Assembly (NCBI GenBank): GCA_025980355.1
Contig: JAICXR010000018.1
Location: 1 to 17,177, forward strand
DNA from: Chloroflexota bacterium
GTDB taxonomy: Bacteria > Chloroflexota > UBA4733
DNA length: 17,177 nt
Direction of reading: 5' to 3'
Shown: piece by piece, positions 1 through 6,119 of the stretch
Numbering within the stretch: position 1 is the first letter of the stretch
Layout of the letters: each line of letters starts with the position of its first letter
The notes under the pieces: model-generated
What the model saw: the letters and a program-made list of their open reading frames with translations, nothing else
Told to the model about the DNA's origin: nothing
Databases searched by the model: none
Translations under genes and position numbers: made by a program

Positions 1-722
1 GCGATCGCCTGACCGCTGATGAAGGTCGCTTCGTCGCTCGCCAGGAAGAGCGCCGTGTTGGCGATGTCGTCCGGCGTGCCGTAGCGGCGGACGGGATACA
101 TCTCGGCGCTGAGGCGGGCCCGTTCGGGATGCTCCTCGCCCATGCGGTTCTTCTCGGTGACGATCAGTCCGGGGCAGATGCAATTGGCGCGGATGCCCTG
201 CGGGCCGAAGTCGCAGGCGACCTGCTTCATCAGGAGGATCAGCCCGCCCTTGGCCGCCTCGTAGGCGGCCGACCGGCGTGCCGCCAGCAGGCCGTGGACG
301 GAAGAGATGGAGATGATCGCGCCGCCGCCGCCGGCGATCATGGCCGGGATGGCGTATTTGCAGGTGTAGAAGGCGGCGTCCAGGATGGTGCCGCGCCCCA
401 GCTCCCAGTCCGCCAGCGGCATGTCGACGACGGTGCCGCCCTTCCAGGCGGCGGCATTGTTGACCAGGATGTCCAGGCGACCGTAGGCGGTGTTCGCCGC
501 CTCGACCAGCGCCTGCACCTGCTCCGGGCGACTCACGTCGCACGGTTGGCAGAGCGCCCGCCCGCTGGCGGCGGTGATCTCCTGGACCGTCGTCCGCCCC
601 CCGTCGTCCTTGACGTCGCCGATGACCACCGTTGCGCCTTCCCGGGCGAAGGTGAGGGCGATCCGGCGGCCGATCCCTTGCGAGGCGCCGGTGACGATGG
701 CAACTTTTCCTTGAAGACGCAT
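1..722 (-). CDS. SDR family NAD(P)-dependent oxidoreductase (C-terminus cut by window edge)
   Basis: Translating the minus strand from an ATG at 722 gives 240 residues of a classical short-chain dehydrogenase, missing only its last few residues. The N-terminal Rossmann motif TGASQGIG is at about residues 11-18, and Asp36 at the end of strand 2 suggests NAD(H). LVNNAA (87-92) stands where NNAG is usual. The catalytic Ser is at 140/141 and Tyr154-x3-Lys158 is intact. The start is supported by a GGAGAGGG ribosome site just upstream. The segment that usually carries the fourth catalytic residue, Asn, reads GTILDAAFYTCK and lacks it. It resembles the SDR at 14820-15587 (both begin MRLQ and share CKYAIP), so they may be paralogues. 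The substrate is unknown; a sugar or polyol is plausible from the neighbours. It is the most downstream visible gene of a minus-strand group with the acetyltransferase, 64 bases after that gene's stop. Confidence 0.9.
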   Translation of the reverse strand, partial: MRLQGKVAIVTGASQGIGRRIALTFAREGATVVIGDVKDDGGRTTVQEITAASGRALCQPCDVSRPEQVQALVEAANTAYGRLDILVNNAAAWKGGTVVDMPLADWELGRGTILDAAFYTCKYAIPAMIAGGGGAIISISSVHGLLAARRSAAYEAAKGGLILLMKQVACDFGPQGIRANCICPGLIVTEKNRMGEEHPERARLSAEMYPVRRYGTPDDIANTALFLASDEATFISGQAI

Positions 723-786
723 CCTATTCCCTCTCCGGCGATAGTGCGATAGACACGCGGACGCGGCGTCCGGTCACCGTCATCGC

Positions 787-1467
787 TCAGCGGCTGCCGG
801 TACGCGCCCAGGACTGCCAGTCCGGCAGTTCGGCCAGGTTGAAGCGTCGCGCGAGCTCCTGTTTCCGGGCGGCGAGCATGGCGCGATAGCCCGGCGACGC
901 GATCGGCTCGGTCGTCATAATGTGGGCGTCTTCGTTATTGTCGCTGTAGTACTTGACCCGCCGGCCCACCTGCTGGAACCCGTACTTGCGGTAGAGATTC
1001 TGGGCCACGACGTTGGAGACCCGCACCTCCAGCGTCAGCCGCTCCGTCTTGACGAGGTAGCCCAGGTCGATCAGCCCGACGAGCAACAGTTCGCCGATCC
1101 CCTGGCCGCGATAGGCGTTGCGGACGGCGATGGTGGTGATGTGCGCTTCATCCGGCATCTTCCACAGCCCGCCATGGCCGATCACCGGATCGCGCGGCCG
1201 TTGGGGGCCGCGTTCGATCACCGGCAACGGCAGGAGGGAGAAGGGGAAGGGCCGGTGATCGCGCGCCCCCGCCGCGATGCCCTCCCGGTCCGGCACCGGC
1301 TCCGGCGGCTGGCCACGGCGCACCACGAGGTAATGGGCCTTCTTATTGACCCGCAACTCGTGGCGGTAGGTGCTGGACGGCCAGGGGAGGCTGTAGGCCT
1401 CGCGTTCGACCGCCACGACCTCATCCAGGTCGGCCATGCGCATCCGGTCGAGGTAGACGGGCTGCAC
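787..1467 (-). CDS. rimI: RimI-like GNAT N-acetyltransferase with a central insert
   Basis: A GNAT-fold acetyltransferase most like RimI, which acetylates the N-terminal alanine of ribosomal protein S18. The N-terminus has the RimI-like stretch REAYSLPWP. The acetyl-CoA loop RGQGIG is at about residues 120-125, and the C-terminal NLYRKYGFQQVGRR block (from Asn157) is typical of the family. An extra Pro/Arg-rich stretch of about 45 residues (51-96) sits between the early strands and the core strand HITTIAV; most RimI proteins (about 150 residues) lack it, so this protein is long at 226 residues. I chose the GTG at 1467 because AAAGGA lies 5 bases upstream and conserved sequence begins there. 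A GTG at 1524 in the same frame would add 19 unremarkable residues. No tsaB/tsaD partner is visible nearby. RimI is the best family match, but another GNAT target is possible. Confidence 0.82.
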   Translation of the reverse strand: MQPVYLDRMRMADLDEVVAVEREAYSLPWPSSTYRHELRVNKKAHYLVVRRGQPPEPVPDREGIAAGARDHRPFPFSLLPLPVIERGPQRPRDPVIGHGGLWKMPDEAHITTIAVRNAYRGQGIGELLLVGLIDLGYLVKTERLTLEVRVSNVVAQNLYRKYGFQQVGRRVKYYSDNNEDAHIMTTEPIASPGYRAMLAARKQELARRFNLAELPDWQSWARTGSR

Positions 1468-1622
1468 ACTGGTCCTTTGTCGATCGGAGAGCAGGCCGTC
1501 CCCGGCCACATGACCCACGTACACCTACACAATTCCCGTGCGACGGCCACCGTCGAGATTATAGGAGAGGCCGACGGCGGCGTCAACGCCGGGAGCCGGA
1601 GGTGGCGTCCGCTGCGGCCAAC

Positions 1623-1682
1623 GGGCCCTCTCTCCTGGCCTCTCCCCCAACCCTGGGGGAGATGGTGAAGCCAGAGAGGCCC
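1623..1682. repeat. 60-base nested inverted repeat (hairpin)
   Basis: The inner arms TCTCCCCC (1641-1648) and GGGGGAGA (1655-1662) pair perfectly around AACCCT. Outward, TGGC (1636-1639) pairs with GCCA (1670-1673), and GGGCC/TCTC (about 1623-1632) pairs with GAGAGGCCC (1674-1682) with small bulges. It lies between the stop of the sugar isomerase-like gene and the start of the acetyltransferase gene, both read on the minus strand. It could be an intergenic terminator or attenuator, but no T-run follows. It could equally be one copy of a dispersed palindromic repeat; I see no second copy in this window. Confidence 0.6.
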
Positions 1683-1695
1683 GGTCGATCCTCCG

Positions 1696-2484
1696 CTACA
1701 GCGCCGCCAGCACGCCGTTCAGGAACTCGTGGGCGCGGCGCGCCTCGGCATCGACCGCCTCGGGTGTGTCGTGGGCGGCGAGGGTCTCGATCACGCATGG
1801 TCCTTGGAAGCCGTGGTCGCGCAGGATGCGGAAGACCGCCGGAAAGTCGACGTCGCCATCGCCCGGCGTCACGTTGACGGAACCGCGCAGCCCGCCTGTC
1901 TCGTCTTTGACGCACATGGCGACGCAGTAGGGCGCCAGCTCGCCCAGGCGCGCTTCCGGCCGCTCATTGGCGTAGTACAGCAGGTTGCCGGGATCGAAGC
2001 AGAGGCGGTACGCCGGATTATCGACGGCCTGGAGGATGCGCAAGCAGTCCTCCGCCGTCGTGGTGATGCCGCCGTGCGGCTTGACGGCGATCGTCACGCC
2101 GTGGTCCCGAGCGTAGGGGGCGAGCCGGCGCATGAGCGCCAGGTAACGGTCAAAGTTCTCCGGTCGGGTCCCCATCTCCAGGAGGAAGGGGACCTCCACC
2201 GCCGCGGCGATATCGACGAGCCGGCGGCCGGTGGCGTAGGCGGCGTCCTCCCCGCCGTCGAGCGGGATGCTGGATGGCAACATCGTCAGGTGCAGCCCGT
2301 GCGCCTGGATGATCCCGCGTAACCGCCGCGCTTCCTCCGGCGAGGTCTGCGCGTTGATCGTCGCCGGCGGCTGCCCCTGCAACAGTACATACTCTTGGAA
2401 CCCGGCCCCGGCGATGCCCTCCAGGGCCCGTTCAAAGGGGAATTTCACATACGGTCGATTCATACAACCCAGGGGCAGATTCAC
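1696..2484 (-). CDS. Sugar phosphate isomerase/epimerase-like TIM-barrel protein
   Basis: A protein of about 262 residues of the xylose-isomerase-like TIM-barrel family (AP endonuclease 2-type barrel), which includes hydroxypyruvate isomerase, inosose dehydratase and keto-sugar 3-epimerases. Barrel strands ending in likely metal ligands are visible: LLEMG (Glu103), KPHGG (His137), LCFDPGN (Asp164), CVKDE (Asp194) and VIETL (Glu233). The start is the GTG at 2484, 6 bases after a clear GAGGAG. A longer frame back to 2544 has no such site and adds unconserved residues. It heads the minus-strand group with the acetyltransferase and the first SDR. Together with mannonate dehydratase and the SDRs nearby it suggests use of uncommon sugars or inositol-like compounds. 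The exact reaction cannot be read from the sequence. Confidence 0.85.
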   Translation of the reverse strand: MNLPLGCMNRPYVKFPFERALEGIAGAGFQEYVLLQGQPPATINAQTSPEEARRLRGIIQAHGLHLTMLPSSIPLDGGEDAAYATGRRLVDIAAAVEVPFLLEMGTRPENFDRYLALMRRLAPYARDHGVTIAVKPHGGITTTAEDCLRILQAVDNPAYRLCFDPGNLLYYANERPEARLGELAPYCVAMCVKDETGGLRGSVNVTPGDGDVDFPAVFRILRDHGFQGPCVIETLAAHDTPEAVDAEARRAHEFLNGVLAAL

Positions 2485-2698
2485 ACTGGTCTCCTCGTCA
2501 AGGCCGGACACGCCACCGGCGACGTCCCATGCTGCCCGTTGCACGGGCCGGCGTCAAGCAATCGATGCGGGCTCAAGCGCGCCAAAAGATGCCGAGGTGG
2601 CGGGCCCCCTCCCCGCACCGGCGATTAGGCTGCATCTTTATTACCACCGGGCACGCCCGTTAATCGCATCGTAAGAATGGCGATGGATACTCTAACGC

Positions 2699-2707
2699 GG
2701 AGGTGAT
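2699..2707 (+). promoter_or_regulatory. Near-perfect Shine-Dalgarno site of the zinc-ribbon gene
   Basis: GGAGGTGAT matches the full complement of the 16S rRNA 3' end and sits 5 bases before the ATG at 2713. It decides between two overlapping readings. The longer frame that opens with GTG at 2703 would start inside the ribosome site itself, so the 60-residue frame is the one translated here. Confidence 0.75.
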
Positions 2708-2712
2708 GAGAC

Positions 2713-2895
2713 ATGGCACGCGTCGTTTGGGCCTGCCCCGCCTGCTGGACGGAACTTGGCCGGCGCGGAGCGCAGTTGCTCAGCCTTGCCCCCGGGCAGG
2801 GTGCCTGCGTCTGTTGCCGCGCAAACCTCCGCCCGGACCAGCGCGCGGCGCGCTTCCTCCTGACCGACCCTCGCCCGGTAGGCAGGCCGCAGTAG
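2713..2895 (+). CDS. Small zinc-ribbon protein with two CxxC motifs (60 aa)
   Basis: The product is only 60 residues long, with CPAC at 8-11 and CVCC at 32-35. The two CxxC knuckles are spaced about 20 residues apart, as in zinc ribbons and small rubredoxin-like folds that bind one Zn ion. The C-terminus is Arg/Pro-rich. The start has an almost perfect ribosome-binding site 5 bases upstream. The gene ends 11 bases before the ATG of the esterase at 2907 and is probably co-transcribed with it. It lies in a different frame inside a longer open frame that runs into the esterase, so it is easily missed or overwritten by an over-extended esterase start. The function is unknown: a nucleic-acid- or protein-binding accessory protein is possible. 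No transmembrane segment or signal peptide is visible. Confidence 0.7.
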   Translation: MARVVWACPACWTELGRRGAQLLSLAPGQGACVCCRANLRPDQRAARFLLTDPRPVGRPQ

Positions 2896-2906
2896 CTGCT
2901 CGCGGT

Positions 2907-3968
2907 ATGACACGCTGGATCGAGTTCCCCGACCCGGAACTGCCCATCTTCGGCCTGCCCTGGTTCTCGGAGACGACCCCGCGCTTGCAACGTCTTCCCG
3001 ACCGCCTGCGGGAGCGGGTCCGCCCGCCGGTCTGGAATCTGGCGCGATCCCCGGCCGGCGGGCGGCTGCGCTTCCGGACCGATTCGTCCGGGGTGGAGGT
3101 GCGCCTGCGCTACGAGCGGCTCGGCCACATGCACAATATGCACCGGATCGGCCAGATGGGCCTCGACCTCTATGCCGACGGCGCCTACTGGAAGTCGGTC
3201 TACCCGACGGAGGCCGGCGAGACGGAAGGCGTCTGGTTTACGGGCGCGCCGCACGGCACACTCCGCCAGATCGACGTCTATTTGCCCCTCTACCACCCCG
3301 TCGAGCTGCTGGCGGTCGGCGTCGCCGACGGGGCCACCATCGCGCCACCGGTACCCTTCGTAGTGGACCGCCCGGTCGTGTACTACGGCTCCTCCATCAC
3401 CCAGGGCGGCTGCGCCAGCCGGTCCGGCATGAGCTACCAGGCGATCCTGGGTCGGCGCCTCAACCTGGACCATGTCAACCTCGGCTTCAGCGGCAACGGT
3501 AAGGGTGAGCCGGAACTGGCCGCCGCCGTTGCAGAACTGGACGCTGCCGCGTTCGTGCTCGATTTCGCCCAGAATTGCGACTCGGTGGCGGCGATGGCGG
3601 CGGTGTACCGGCCCTTCATCGACACCATCCGCGCCCGCCACCCGCGTACGCCGATCGTCTGCATCACCCCGATCTTCACTACGAGCGAACTCTGGTCGGA
3701 CGCCTCGCGAGAACGTCTCGCCGGAATGCGCCAGGTCGTGCGCGACGCCGTTGGCGCCGTCCGACAACGGGGCGATGCGGCGATCACCCTGGTCGAAGGG
3801 CCGGCGTTGCTCGGCCGCGGCGAGCAGGACGGCCTGGTCGACGGCAGCCATCCCAACGATCTCGGCTTCCAACGGATGGCCGACCGCCTCGCGCCCACGA
3901 TCGCCCGGGTGCTCGGTCTGCGCCCGACGTCGGTGGCAGAAGGCGGTTCCGATCAGGCCCGGCCATAG
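2907..3968 (+). CDS. SGNH/GDSL-type esterase with GxDLY N-terminal domain
   Basis: A 353-residue SGNH-fold hydrolase, probably a carbohydrate esterase removing acyl groups from sugars or polysaccharides. The N-terminal beta-rich domain carries GLDLY (85-89), the hallmark of the GxDLY domain. The catalytic domain follows: block I GSSITQGG with nucleophile Ser163, a glycine block NLGFSGNG (191-198), DFAQNC with Asn223, and DGSHPND with Asp312 and His315. All catalytic positions are intact. I chose the ATG at 2907 because homology-like sequence begins right there (MTRWIEFPDPELP). The upstream in-frame extension to 2703 is low-complexity Arg/Pro sequence overlapping the zinc-ribbon gene. The Shine-Dalgarno before 2907 is weak, so coupling to the upstream gene is likely. 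No signal peptide is seen, so the enzyme is probably cytoplasmic. Its tail overlaps the opposing SDR by 16 bases. Confidence 0.9.
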   Translation: MTRWIEFPDPELPIFGLPWFSETTPRLQRLPDRLRERVRPPVWNLARSPAGGRLRFRTDSSGVEVRLRYERLGHMHNMHRIGQMGLDLYADGAYWKSVYPTEAGETEGVWFTGAPHGTLRQIDVYLPLYHPVELLAVGVADGATIAPPVPFVVDRPVVYYGSSITQGGCASRSGMSYQAILGRRLNLDHVNLGFSGNGKGEPELAAAVAELDAAAFVLDFAQNCDSVAAMAAVYRPFIDTIRARHPRTPIVCITPIFTTSELWSDASRERLAGMRQVVRDAVGAVRQRGDAAITLVEGPALLGRGEQDGLVDGSHPNDLGFQRMADRLAPTIARVLGLRPTSVAEGGSDQARP

Positions 3969-4672
3969 ACGGGGATGATGGCGCCGCTCACGTCGGCCGC
4001 TTCCTCGGAGGCCAGGAAGAGGATGACGCGGGTCAGTGACTCCGGCGTCACCCAGCGTGTCCGCTCCTCATCCGTGGCATGCGCCAGCATGGCGGGCGTG
4101 GCGATCGCGCTGGGGGCGACGGCGTTGGCCGTGATCCGTTGCTCACGATACTCCTCGGCCAGGGCCAGGGTCAGCGTCTCCAGGCTTGCCTTCGCCACGG
4201 TGTAGGCGGCCGCGCCGGACCCTACCTGCCGCGCCGCCCGCGACGATACGTTGATGATGCGCCCGCCTCCCCCGGCGACCATCAGCGGAAGCGCCGCGCG
4301 GGCCGCGTGTAAGGCGGTCAGCAGGTTGGCGTCGAGCATCGCGCGCCACTCCTCGTCGGTACTCGCCCCGACGAGCGTTCCCCCGGCATAGGCGCCGGCC
4401 GTGTTCACCAGAATATCGAGCCGGCCAGCCCAGTCCCGCACGGACCGGGCCGCCTGTTCGGCGGCGCGGGCATCGACCAGGTCCACCGCCAGCGTCAGCA
4501 AGGCGGCGTCAGCGCCGGGGAGCGCCCGCAGCTCCGCCAGGCCGGCGTCGTGTCGCCCCAGGGCGGCGACACGAGCCCCCTCCGCCAGGAACGCCGTCAC
4601 GACGGCTTTGCCGAGTCCGCCGTTGCCGCCCGTGACGACGGCAACACGCCCGCGAAAGCGCGATTCTCCCAT
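3953..4672 (-). CDS. SDR family oxidoreductase, possible fructuronate/mannonate oxidoreductase
   Basis: A 239-residue classical SDR. The cofactor loop is TGGNGGLG (14-21), NTAG is at 90-93, the catalytic Ser is at 143/144, and Tyr157-x3-Lys161 is intact. Gly39-Arg40 after strand 2 favours NADP(H). The C-terminus has the usual LASEEAADVSGAIIPVYG. It begins 48 bases after the stop of mannonate dehydratase on the same strand, so the two are likely an operon. In several Gram-positive and related bacteria an SDR serves as D-mannonate oxidoreductase (UxuB role) converting fructuronate to mannonate. That function here is inferred from position only. Its 3' end overlaps the esterase gene tail to tail by 16 bases. 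Confidence 0.88.
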   Translation of the reverse strand: MGESRFRGRVAVVTGGNGGLGKAVVTAFLAEGARVAALGRHDAGLAELRALPGADAALLTLAVDLVDARAAEQAARSVRDWAGRLDILVNTAGAYAGGTLVGASTDEEWRAMLDANLLTALHAARAALPLMVAGGGGRIINVSSRAARQVGSGAAAYTVAKASLETLTLALAEEYREQRITANAVAPSAIATPAMLAHATDEERTRWVTPESLTRVILFLASEEAADVSGAIIPVYGRA

Positions 4673-4720
4673 CCGTCGGCCCTCCCTGCATCCCGGCGTG
4701 TTCGGCGTTCGCCGTGCCGC

Positions 4721-5743
4721 CTATCGTCGCGCCAACTCTTTGATCGCCGCCTCGCGCAGGCCGGTCATGTAGCCGGTGGCGAAGAGGCGGCCGAGCGTCT
4801 CGTAGCCGGGATGGTCGTTCGGATCGCCTTCCATCGAGGGCGCGTGATCGAGGCGCATGGGACCGTCGAACCCCACTTCCAGGTAGGTGCGCATCGCCGC
4901 CAGCATGTCCGTCTGCCCCTCGTCGTGGAACACTTCCTCGAACCGCTCCGGCGTGCCGCGCACATCGCGGAAATGGACGAAGTGGATGGCGTTGCGCTCG
5001 GCGAAATGGCGGATCACCCGTGGCATGTCCGTCGTCATCAGGGCGAAATTCCCCTGGCAGAGGGTGATCCCGTTGTACGGACTCGGCACGAGATCGAGAA
5101 CGCGGTCGAAGTTCTCGATGCTGCGCATGATCCGTCCCACGCCGCGGATCGGTGAGAGCGGCGGGTCGTCCGGGTGCAGCGCCAGGTAGACTCGACTTTC
5201 TTCCGCCACCGGCACGACGCGTTCCAGGAAATAGTGGAGGTTCTCCCACAACGCCTCCTCGCTGACGACGCCGGCGGCGGTGAGCGGGGCGTCCTTGACG
5301 AGCGCGAGATCGAAACTGGAGACCAGGGCGCCACCGCGCCCTGGCGTCACCATGGAGGTGCGCAGCCAGCCGAACTGCGCCATCCAGTTCCAGCAGACGA
5401 CCGGGATGCCGACCGCGCCCATGCTCTGGAGCATAGTGGCGAAATACTCGATCTCCGCCTCCCGTCCCGGCAGGCCCAGGCGAATCCGGTCCATCGGCGG
5501 CGACGACTCGATGACATCCACGGTCAGGCCGGCGTCCGCGAACCGCTGGCACATGTCCGCCATCGGCTGGACGGCCCAGGGGCGGTCGCCCGGTTTCACC
5601 TCAGCGATCTCTTCCGGCGTCCGATGCCGCGGCCCGCTCGCCGTCCACGGCAGCCCGGTCACGGCGTGCGTGACCGCCATCTGCTTGCTGAGCGTCCACA
5701 TCCGATTCGGGTAGGGGGGCAGCATCTCCGCGAACGTGACCAT
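4721..5743 (-). CDS. uxuA: D-mannonate dehydratase
   Basis: A 340-residue UxuA-family protein, which dehydrates D-mannonate to 2-keto-3-deoxygluconate in hexuronate breakdown. Family signatures are clear: YNGITLCQGN (223-232, with Cys229), IHFVHFRDVRG (253-263, with His257), FHDEGQTDM (272-280) and a DH pair at 299-300 followed by PSMEGD. These fit the Cys/His/Asp-His metal site known for the family. The length is near that of Gram-positive UxuA (about 355) and shorter than the E. coli enzyme. The start is the ATG at 5743, preceded by AAGGAG at the right spacing; an in-frame GTG at 5758 lies upstream of that site. The SDR at 3953-4672 follows on the same strand. No kduD, kdgK or kdgA-type gene is visible, so the rest of the pathway must lie elsewhere. 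Confidence 0.93.
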   Translation of the reverse strand: MVTFAEMLPPYPNRMWTLSKQMAVTHAVTGLPWTASGPRHRTPEEIAEVKPGDRPWAVQPMADMCQRFADAGLTVDVIESSPPMDRIRLGLPGREAEIEYFATMLQSMGAVGIPVVCWNWMAQFGWLRTSMVTPGRGGALVSSFDLALVKDAPLTAAGVVSEEALWENLHYFLERVVPVAEESRVYLALHPDDPPLSPIRGVGRIMRSIENFDRVLDLVPSPYNGITLCQGNFALMTTDMPRVIRHFAERNAIHFVHFRDVRGTPERFEEVFHDEGQTDMLAAMRTYLEVGFDGPMRLDHAPSMEGDPNDHPGYETLGRLFATGYMTGLREAAIKELARR

Positions 5744-5801
5744 AGAGTTCTCCTTCACGAGCGTCGCGGGGATACGGTAGCACGTAACAAACAGGACCGA
5801 G

Positions 5802-5847
5802 GGCTGCGACTGCGATAGGCGATCGACCAGGGCCCGCAGTCGCGGCC
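5802..5847 (-). terminator. GC-rich hairpin, probable terminator of the PBP/membrane-protein pair
   Basis: The arms GGCTGCGACTGCG (5802-5814) and CGCAGTCGCGGCC (5835-5847) pair at 12 of 13 positions, the exception being a wobble-type T/C pair difference, around a 20-base loop. It lies 11 bases beyond the stop of the small membrane protein gene. On the minus strand the sequence after the hairpin is T-rich for this genome (TCCTGTTTGTTACG). It separates that pair from uxuA, which starts at 5743. The large loop and imperfect T-tract keep confidence moderate. Confidence 0.55.
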
Positions 5848-5857
5848 TACTGTCCAG

Positions 5858-6118
5858 CTACCGTCGCCGGCGCACCTGCTTCGGACCGCGACTGCTGGCG
5901 GCGGCGCGGTGGTTGAGGTAGACGCCCAGGAAGCCCAGGGGGATGCCGAGGAGTAGCGTCCAGATCACCAGTCCGGCTATAGAGAACAATATGGGGACGA
6001 GGGGGCTTTGTAGCAGCCAGAAGACGGCAGTGACGCAGAGCGCCACCATCGCCAGATCGCCGAGGACCAGCGCTGGGGTCACGCCGGTGGGGCGTGGGCG
6101 GAGCGGCAATCGGTTCAC
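5858..6118 (-). CDS. Small two-helix membrane protein of unknown function
   Basis: About 86 residues with two hydrophobic spans (roughly 14-36 and 40-68) joined by a very short turn. The basic C-terminal tail GPKQVRRRR would favour a cytoplasmic C-terminus. I see no family motif. The preferred start is the GTG at 6118, just 1 base after the TGA of the penicillin-binding protein gene, with GGAGAG upstream, so translation is probably coupled. A TTG at 6148 in the same frame would add 10 residues and overlap the PBP gene. Its position suggests a partner or membrane accessory of that cell-wall enzyme, which is inference. The hairpin beyond it probably ends the transcript. Confidence 0.7.
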   Translation of the reverse strand: MNRLPLRPRPTGVTPALVLGDLAMVALCVTAVFWLLQSPLVPILFSIAGLVIWTLLLGIPLGFLGVYLNHRAAASSRGPKQVRRRR

Positions 6119-6119
6119 G

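Noticed and set aside
2703..2906. In-frame upstream extension of the esterase to 2703
   Set aside because: The extension starts inside the ribosome site of the zinc-ribbon gene and is Arg/Pro low-complexity sequence; family-like sequence begins at 2907.
2625..3872. 415-codon open frame on the minus strand
   Set aside because: It runs antisense through the intact SGNH esterase, begins without a clear ribosome site and its translation is Arg/Gly/Ala/Asp-rich with no motif. It is a high-GC shadow.
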